Positions 57,337 through 64,000 of a stretch of 64,000 nt of DNA are shown piece by piece (position 1 is the stretch's first letter; each line of letters starts with the position of its first letter). The translations under genes were made by a program, and so were the position numbers. The notes beneath the pieces were generated by a model. It was not told the DNA's origin, made no database searches, and saw nothing but the letters and a program-made list of their open reading frames with translations. Origin of the DNA: Epiperipatus broadwayi (taxonomy: Eukaryota > Onychophora > Udeonychophora > Euonychophora > Peripatidae); contig JAQFVV010000017.1 of assembly GCA_028023455.1 (NCBI GenBank), positions 5,364,098-5,428,097 of the forward strand, in the 5' to 3' direction.

Positions 57337-57352
57337 TTACCCCCTTCCCTTA
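57337..57352 (-). promoter_or_regulatory. Polypurine tract
   Basis: The minus strand reads TTAAGGGAAGGGGGTAA immediately before the 3' LTR start TGTGAGAG. Position and composition fit the plus-strand primer site of an LTR retrotransposon. Confidence 0.75.
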
Positions 57353-58057
57353 AAAAGTTCAAATTTTATATTTACCATTAAAATTTGGACACTTAATGTG
57401 TGTCAATGTATGCATTAAATATAAAGTTGTGGAGCCTGTTTTTCTTTCTTGCTTTTATTAACCCTTATTATTTACTTTATTTTCTAACCCTTTTCTTTTT
57501 CTCTATACAAAACACCATTCACTTTAACTAGAAGGACAAGGAGGTTCATATATATAGGTTTCTTTCTTTTTCTCCCCTTTTTATTTTATTTTCCTTTGAT
57601 GGATTTATTGTCACGTGCCTCTTTTATAGATGACATATATATTTGTTTGTTAGTCTCCATCCTGCTTTTCTTTAAGACTCATGGACTTTTTTGAGAACTA
57701 TCCAAAACCTAAGAACATCCATCATTCAGCATGGATTAACTCTTAAAACGGTTTTAGTTTTCAGGTATCCTAAGAATTAATTTTAATTGCTTAACATACC
57801 CTCATCAAAGAAAATTAATGTCTTTTTTGACTTATACACATCCTTATACATATATACCTATATACTTTTTAAATGAAAACTTTTTCTCTCCTTATCTATT
57901 CCAAGTGATCTTTTCTTTCAATATTTTACTCTATATATAAGTAGAATGTGGGAAAATACTATTAATTCGTTTGACCAAAGTAGGGTTTTAAAGCTCTAGC
58001 ATTGTAAGTGCCTTTAATGTCTCCCTTTATATTTATCCAGAATGCATTGGGACCTGT
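57353..58057 (-). other. Internal region of LTR element, no open frame
   Basis: Lies between the integrase end and the polypurine tract. On the minus strand, just after 58057, broken frames read GPNAFWINIKGDIKGTYNAR and ALKPYFGQ, the usual last residues of Gypsy integrase (G-x-Y-N...LKPY), after a stop. The rest is T-rich on the plus strand and shows no env-like gene. Confidence 0.55.
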
Positions 58058-58294
58058 TTACTTTATGATAGTATAAAGTCCTTCATATTGATGGTAAAAC
58101 CTTTGATATTTGCTCTCTTGGTGTTTACTCATATGAGGTGTTTTTATAAAAACTTGATCCCCAATTTTGAATTTGTGTGAAGTCGTCTTCACATTTTTAT
58201 TTCTTTGACTGGCCTTTTTTTTAACAAGTTGTTTATAAGCTTTTACTCTATCTTTTCTTGTATCTATATATATATATCCACAAAGCGCATGCAC
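58058..58294 (-). pseudogene. Integrase C-terminal fragment of LTR element
   Basis: The 78-residue frame contains DRVKAYKQLVKKKASQRN, FKIGDQVFIKTPHMSKHQ and YQRFYHQYEGLYTIIK. The F-x-[IV]-G-D-x-V and K-x-Y-x-x-x-YEGPY-x-I patterns are the C-terminal DNA-binding region of Ty3/Gypsy integrase. The catalytic core, RT, RNase H and protease are absent from the 3.1 kb interior, so this is a leftover after a large internal deletion. The first residues before DTRKD run into AT-repeat sequence. Confidence 0.75.
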
Positions 58295-58814
58295 ATTGGC
58301 TTAATGCTGATTGTTATTACAATTTAACAACATCACGCTATATAAAATAAATCTCTTATTTATATATATCCATATTAAAATATATAACAATGGACTTACA
58401 TTTTATAAGTGGTGTCAACATCAGATTGCATTATCATGATGCCCAATTAATCCACCATTATTATTCATTTAATTAACCGAAACTTGTGCTCTAATAAACC
58501 TGTAAGTATTTTTTTTTATTTATACTTTGGTTAACTTGATGCATTTCATAATTATTAATATCAACTTCAATTATTTATATACATATACACAATTATTCTC
58601 CTAAAAGAATAGCCTAATGGATTCTATCATTACTGAAAGTCCATTGTCACATCCCACAGTCGTAATCCATGAAGTCCTTCCTTATATATGTGCTTTACTT
58701 TTTAAGCACATCCATTAACATGTTCAATGAATGTGAAGGAACCTTCATAAGTATTACACAATCTATGGAATTGTGAACCTTTCTGTCTCTTAGATAGTAT
58801 TATAAATATTTTTA
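58295..58814 (-). other. Internal region of LTR element, no recognised gene
   Basis: AT-rich spacer between the unknown ORF and the integrase remnant, presumably around the deletion junction. At about 58640-58660 GTCCATTGTCACATCCCAC is a GC-richer patch of unknown role. Confidence 0.4.
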
Positions 58815-59240
58815 TTATTGTCTGAAGACTTTTATAATTTGTTTATTTTCAGGATTATGATGATGCTGCATACACCATAATTTACACTTAAGACAATTAA
58901 ATCTATTACCTTCATTCATATCTTCTATATCAAACCTTCTATTAAGACAACCTTCTTTTCCATTAAATATTATCATTGATAATGATATTATCAGATGGTT
59001 GTCATACAATTCATCAACATCTCGTTGATGAAATTTTTTACATTTGTTCTGGGAGTAAAAACAAATATGATGGGATGACTCAAAATACATTTCACTGTTG
59101 TATTCATCTATTATATCTTTAGATAGTGGAGTCATCTCAAGTTTCATGAGTTCATGACTTAACTTGTGATTAATACAAAAAATCCGAAGTCTTAATTTAT
59201 CTTGACATTCAGTATTATCATTCGAATGGGCTTTTCTCAA
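58815..59240 (-). CDS. Unknown ORF following gag-like ORF
   Basis: About 141 residues in the -1 frame relative to the preceding gag-like ORF, overlapping its stop. No ATG starts it; the first possible codon in the overlap is TTG, so expression by frameshift is possible but no classic slippery heptamer is seen. Rich in Cys and His near the end (NCLKCKLWCMQHHH), which could bind metal. No match to protease, RT or nucleocapsid knuckle spacing (Cys-x2-Cys-x4-His-x4-Cys). Function unknown. Confidence 0.5.
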   Translation of the reverse strand: MRKAHSNDNTECQDKLRLRIFCINHKLSHELMKLEMTPLSKDIIDEYNSEMYFESSHHICFYSQNKCKKFHQRDVDELYDNHLIISLSMIIFNGKEGCLNRRFDIEDMNEGNRFNCLKCKLWCMQHHHNPENKQIIKVFRQ

Positions 59241-60115
59241 TTCCTGAGATTCGAATTTAATTTATATTTCATATGATCCATATCCTCTTCTTTTTCTAAG
59301 ATTTTTGGATCAGATTCAAGCACTTTAGTAATGCTGCAATGATCTTCTACTTCATTGCTCTGCTGTATGATAAAATGATAGTCATGACAGTTTTCTTCTG
59401 AAACATTCATTTGAACTAAGAGTGATTTGTTCTGTATGCTATCATTATATTCGCAGATCTCATGCTCAGGGTAAGTTTTGGATTCTTGGCATTTTATTGC
59501 CATTGATATTGTTGATGCCTTTGTGTCATGAAGTCTTTCTACTTCATTGGCAGTTTGTTTCTTTTCAACAACAACTTTGATTTCTACTTGCATCTTTTCC
59601 TTAACATCATCAATATCTTTCTTTAACTCTTCTTTTATAGAAATTATTTCTTCTTTTAATTTCCCTTCCAGATTATCCATATCAACTTTAGTTACCATAA
59701 TATCATTCATTCTAGCCATTTCTCCCTTCATATCAGCATTCATTTTATTTATATCAGCATTTATATTATTCATATCAGCTTTTATATTATTTATATCAGC
59801 TTTGGTTGCCATATTAGCTTTCATATCCATTATCATTCGGACCAATTGAGCCATATAATTATCACTTCCTTGAGGTTGTACTATTATAGCTTCAGTTACC
59901 TTTTGTGCTTGGGGTAATATTTGATCTGTCATGTGAACTTGTGAAGGATGTTCAACTTCTTCCACAGACCCCTCAGACATTAGGACTTGTAAAGACCCTT
60001 GTTCATCACTAATTGAAGTAATTTCTATTTCACTATCTTTATTACTTAAAGATTCTTCGAAACTCTTTACTTCCATTATTATTAGCTTTTTCCCACTTCT
60101 AGTTATCATTAACAA
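59237..60115 (-). CDS. Gag-like coiled-coil ORF of LTR element
   Basis: 292 residues starting MLMITRSGKK about 335 bases downstream of the primer site, the position of gag. Residues about 95-190 form a strong coiled coil with seven-residue repeats (ADINNIK, ADMNNIN, ADINKMN, ADMKGEM) followed by KLKEEIISIKEELKKDIDDV. Some Gypsy gags carry such N-terminal coiled coils. No capsid or zinc-knuckle motif is seen after it, so it may be a truncated or specialised gag. The plus-strand frame at 59547-59849 is its shadow. Confidence 0.6.
   Translation of the reverse strand: MLMITRSGKKLIIMEVKSFEESLSNKDSEIEITSISDEQGSLQVLMSEGSVEEVEHPSQVHMTDQILPQAQKVTEAIIVQPQGSDNYMAQLVRMIMDMKANMATKADINNIKADMNNINADINKMNADMKGEMARMNDIMVTKVDMDNLEGKLKEEIISIKEELKKDIDDVKEKMQVEIKVVVEKKQTANEVERLHDTKASTISMAIKCQESKTYPEHEICEYNDSIQNKSLLVQMNVSEENCHDYHFIIQQSNEVEDHCSITKVLESDPKILEKEEDMDHMKYKLNSNLRN
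59735..59815. repeat. 21-base tandem repeat coding the heptads
   Basis: On the plus strand TTATATTATT-CATATCAGC-type units recur about every 21 bases (ATATCAGCATTTATATTATT, ATATCAGCTTTTATATTATT). Each encodes one seven-residue heptad of the coiled coil on the minus strand. Confidence 0.75.
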
Positions 60116-60450
60116 AAAAAAAAAATTAAAGTTATATATAAATATAAGTTACTTTCCATTCAAAGTAATAATTTAATATATGCCATAAGATTCCATGCTG
60201 TGCCTATGCCCTTACATGTAATTCCATTTTTCCTACTTTTATAAGATGTTATTATAATATATATTTTAATGCTCAAATTATAACTGTATTTATTTATTTT
60301 AAAGCGACTGATTTATCTGTTTATTAGGTTTATTTTATTGTAAGGTCTCTATTATTTATTATTCAGTGTTTTTACCAATTCACAACATACTCATATAATT
60401 TTTTTTTTTCTAAACTATGGATTTAACTAATGGAAAACTACTGTTTCATG

Positions 60451-60467
60451 CCTTAAGTTGGGCACCA
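60451..60467 (-). promoter_or_regulatory. Primer-binding site of LTR element
   Basis: The minus strand reads TGGTGCCCAACTTAAGG directly after the LTR end TTATACA, with no gap. TGG plus the complement of a tRNA acceptor end is the hallmark of a primer-binding site. I cannot name the tRNA with confidence. Confidence 0.75.
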
Positions 60468-63400
60468 TGTATAACGGGACGATCCTTTTCAGGACTCGAG
60501 GAAGTCACATCTAACTATAGTCAGACTTTGAGTCTTCTTATTGTAACGGGATATATATATGCGTTACATTCGAATTTTAATAGTAATTTTTTTTATCTAA
60601 TACAGAATTAAAAACAAACTGTCAAAATGCACAAATAACGAATTATTAATTATTAATATGTTAGATTGATTTAAACATTAAAATAAGCTTTAAAAAAATA
60701 AATAAGTTATAGAATCGAAGCAAAGATTCTAATCTTTAAATAAAATATATAATAAAAACCTTTTTAATAATAGCGAAGATTTTTTTAATTATAAAAAAAA
60801 TTACAAACAGATCTTTAAGGCAAAATCACAATTAAAAAAATGATTACGAAATAGATAAGAGTTCCCGCCCAGAGATAGAGACACAGACCTCAGGGGGAAA
60901 ATGTACTTAGCCATAAACCCAAAATCTACTTGGCCACAAACTGAATTAACCAATAAAATATAAATAATGAAATATGTTTGATGAATCCGTGCATTCCAGA
61001 GAAAAGGTGCCCAATGACTATAAAAGGAAAATCCCAAACAATAATTGTTTAGTTAGTTGGAGAATCAGAAAATTAAAGTTTTGAATTCATCTGTAAAAAT
61101 AATTTTAAAAGTTATCGCCGTCTCAAAAAAAAAAATGTAATTAGCTTCATTGGGCTTCCTTCGGTGTGGCCGGCTGAAGGCAGCTTTCTTCTCCACGGAT
61201 CCCAGGATCAAACCACTGGTACCGTCTTCAGAAAACATTGTAAATGCATCGTCATAAATCGTCATTGCCCACAAGAAATGGATCTTGTATAAATTTGGAT
61301 CTTCCTCGTGAAGGAACAAGCACGAACAAAGGAAACTATACATTTATAAATGAAATATAAACTGTTAATTTTAAAATCTTCAAACTTTATCAGTCTTTAA
61401 ATGAATAATAGACTTTCTCTCTCAAGCAAACCTGAACTTTATTTCTATAAACTCTTACTTAAAGTCTTAAACATAATCTCTTTAAAAAAAAATGTATTGT
61501 ATTTTTTTTATATTTTTATTCATGCTTAATTAGTACCTGTTTGTAATAGGGTAGGGGTTTGCGATTGCAAACTTAAATTTAAAAATAGAAACACCTCGTT
61601 ATTTGTGCATTATTAAATTTTAAAAATAGGTTAAAATAGTATTTCTGGAAAGAAAATAAGTTAAATATAATGCTCATTTTAAAATGATTTTAAAACTATA
61701 AACTAAATATTTTTTGTTTTGAATTACATTAATAAAATGATTTAAATGTTAGTTGAGTATAGATGGCTGCTAGATTAGTTTAAATATGTTACTTTTAAAG
61801 AGGGTTTTGATTTCGGACTATTTGTTTCGTAGTTGTGTCAATGCTAGTGGAGAGATATATGGACATTTATATCAATGTAATGTGAAGTATGTTAGCACTT
61901 AGGGCAACGAGTCCAATTGAATGCATAACCCCAAAGAGGTAGTCATATCATTGAAAATGGACGCAGACGTATTTCCTGCGCCATTGACCCATTCCAGCTC
62001 TATGGATTTTGGATGATAAGCCGGCAAGATAAGACCGCTCTCCCATCCATATGTAGCATTTCTTTTTCAAATTTTATATGCACGTTTCCTTCGCCTGACA
62101 GATGCACATTCCTGCGGGACGAAGGCCATTTCTTCTCCAATAATATCACGCTGTTCAGATGCACATTCCTGGCGGCATGATTCGATGCTAACTTGTTCAT
62201 ATTGCATTGGTTGCTGATATATATCTGGAAGTGAGCATTGGTGTGGCTGTGGATTTTTAAGCCTGGAATCAAATGTTTGAAAGTCTTTTAGGTGCGTGGT
62301 CTGGGTAGCTCATCTATACTCAACACTTCTAAAATTTAAAATAAAAACAAATAAAATAATAATGGAACAGAAGAAAACATAAATTTCTTCTTGTGTTATA
62401 AAAATTAATTTTTTTAAAGTTTGTATGTTATTAATTATATACGCAAATAAAATTTTTGTGTGTTATTAATACTGACAGTGATTGCCTTTATTATTAAAAA
62501 TATATTTTACTAAATATATAAGTTTCTGTGTCTACTTGAGCTAGTGACTAGGGCTGATGGCCATGATCTTAACAGCACGTATCTGTCGACTTTATAAATT
62601 TTCTAGGTTCAAAGTAGCCTAGTGGTGCTCTGTCGGCAGATGCGGTAAGACTGGTTATTTCATCATCATCCCTGACCATTATATTATAGAATGCCATGGA
62701 TGATGTGATTTAAAATATAATCCAATTCACTCCTCTATTAATAACCTTGTTACTCTCGGAATTCGAGCTCAGAGTAGAAATTGCAATCGACTCTCTTTAG
62801 GCATTTCCACAAATATCCCATAGTAATGATAAATTTAGTATAAGCTATATATAACTTTTTTATAAACATTATATCACTAAGTTGATTCAATATATATATG
62901 CGTGAGTATGTATATTTATAATTATTGGTTTTATAAAACGACTAAATAAAATAAACAAATGAGATCTGTTTAATTTTAAAATCAAGTTTAACACATTTTA
63001 ATCCGTAATAAAAAACAAAAATATTATCACATAAAAACATTAAAATTTAGAATTATAATCTGTGCTTATATATATACACTAATAAATTATTTAATATTCA
63101 AAAAAAAATGTAATCATTTACATATATATATATATAATTTAAAATCATGTGTATAATAAATAATACACATGATACATTATAAATCTACCTATTGTGTCAT
63201 TAAAATGATTCAGTGTATGTTATATGCCTATATAAGATAACATCCATTCACACCAGATTAATAATAGAATGTATCCTGATATTACTTATGTATGTTTAAA
63301 AAGAAATTATGTTAATTGTCAGGTAAGATTCAATTTGGAATATAATAAAACTTACTTCCAAATTGAAATAATTTAAAAATTATTACCTTAGTCAGCCGTC

Positions 63401-64000
63401 ATTTCCATCAGAGTATATATCAAAATATCAACATCTAAATTTTATCAAATAAATAAAAAAAATAAAATGTTCAACTTATCAGTTCTCCACTTTAATATAC
63501 GAAGTAATTTTTTCTAAGTAAATATAATTATTCACAAAGGAAATAAAGTTTAAGGGTTATTAAAATACACAATGAAGTAATCCAAGACGAGAAAGAATAA
63601 CGGTTTTATATCCCTCCTTAGACGAAATAAAATGACGATGAATGTTGAAACATAAAGTTCATTGATCATCCTTCGAAGAGGCGATCCAGATATTCATTCT
63701 TTAAATATTTGCATAGTAAAATATTTAACATCTTCTTCAATATAATACTCCAATATTAAGGCAGTTTTTTAAATGAGAATTACGATTATATTTTAGGCAT
63801 TGATTAAGTAGGAATAAATTTACATGTTCGGGTTTAAAACATCAGCAGAAATCCCTGGCATAAATTATCTAGCCACAGAACATCTTTATAAATTTTTGTC
63901 TTCTTAAATATATATTTTGTAAACTCATTTCGAAGACGTTGATAACTTTTATAACCTTGTTAATTACAATGATTATTTTTTTATAGTTCTTTATAATATT
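60468..64000 (-). mobile_element. 5' LTR of LTR element, split by solo LTR, runs off window
   Basis: 60468-60541 and 62684-64000 together match 55380-56772. The gap is exactly the nested solo LTR (60542-62683) with its TTAT duplication. About 560 bases of this LTR should lie beyond the right edge. High similarity of the two LTRs suggests a fairly young insertion. Confidence 0.8.
60542..62683 (-). mobile_element. Solo LTR, family L2, nested in the 5' LTR
   Basis: Plus-strand start TGTAACGGGATATATATATG, end GACCATTATA (the expected TTACA end has one change). TTAT at 60538-60541 and 62684-62687 is the 4-bp duplication, confirmed by the uninterrupted partner LTR, which reads CTTCTTATAGAATGCC across the site (55450 region). 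Length is within two bases of the copy at 52361-54504. Open frames inside (60801-61037, 61065-61343, 62000-62272) differ between the copies and are not regarded as genes. Confidence 0.8.

Noticed and set aside
60801-62272. Three minus-strand open frames in the nested solo LTR as genes
   Set aside because: They are not kept in the sister solo LTR at 52361-54504 and have no recognised motif.

Overview
The window is very AT-rich animal (metazoan) DNA. It carries one host gene in at least nine GT-AG exons, spread over about 35 kb and buried in retroelements and foldback repeats. I see no bacterial or phage features. The exact lineage cannot be fixed. Long repeat-filled introns together with RTE-like LINEs, Penelope-like elements and Ty3/Gypsy-like elements fit an invertebrate with a bloated genome.

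Gene region (596-35298, plus strand). Nine coding exons (596-724, 884-1025, 7266-7469, 11901-12072, 17132-17257, 23669-23988, 27114-27233, 29594-29716, 35146-35298) join in phase without stops. They give about 495 residues of the C-terminal part of a RING-IBR-RING (RBR) E3 ubiquitin ligase, most like the CUL9/Ariadne group. The upstream end of the gene lies left of the window. All eight zinc ligands of RING1 and of the IBR are present. RING2 keeps the presumed catalytic Cys but has Tyr where most relatives have His, and a shortened Cys-x-Cys spacing.

Intron contents. The introns hold (i) a repeat family called R1 here, with no terminal inverted repeats but 10-13 bp target-site duplications and long internal inverted segments; (ii) a LINE that twice sits at the same internal site of R1, each time inside a flanked R1 copy; (iii) RTE-like LINE fragments; (iv) a Penelope-like element whose 5' part is inverted; (v) about a dozen long hairpin (foldback) elements, some split by R1; (vi) tRNA-related short repeats.

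Downstream region (35.5-52.3 kb). No host gene was recognised. It contains a second Penelope-like fragment, an RTE relic, more hairpins and R1 copies, an inverted cluster of a SINE-like unit, and a decayed Gypsy-like pol relic.

Right end (52.3-64 kb). There are two solo LTRs of about 2.14 kb from one family, each with a 4-bp duplication. There is also a minus-strand LTR retrotransposon with LTRs of about 1.96 kb and only about 3.1 kb of internal sequence (gag-like coiled-coil ORF, unknown ORF, integrase C-terminus). One of the solo LTRs is nested inside its 5' LTR, which runs off the window.

The most notable observations are the R1 family and its site-matched LINE insertions, the altered RING2, hammerhead-ribozyme-like motifs next to both Penelope elements, and the young non-autonomous LTR element. 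All are read by eye; identities and boundaries are approximate.
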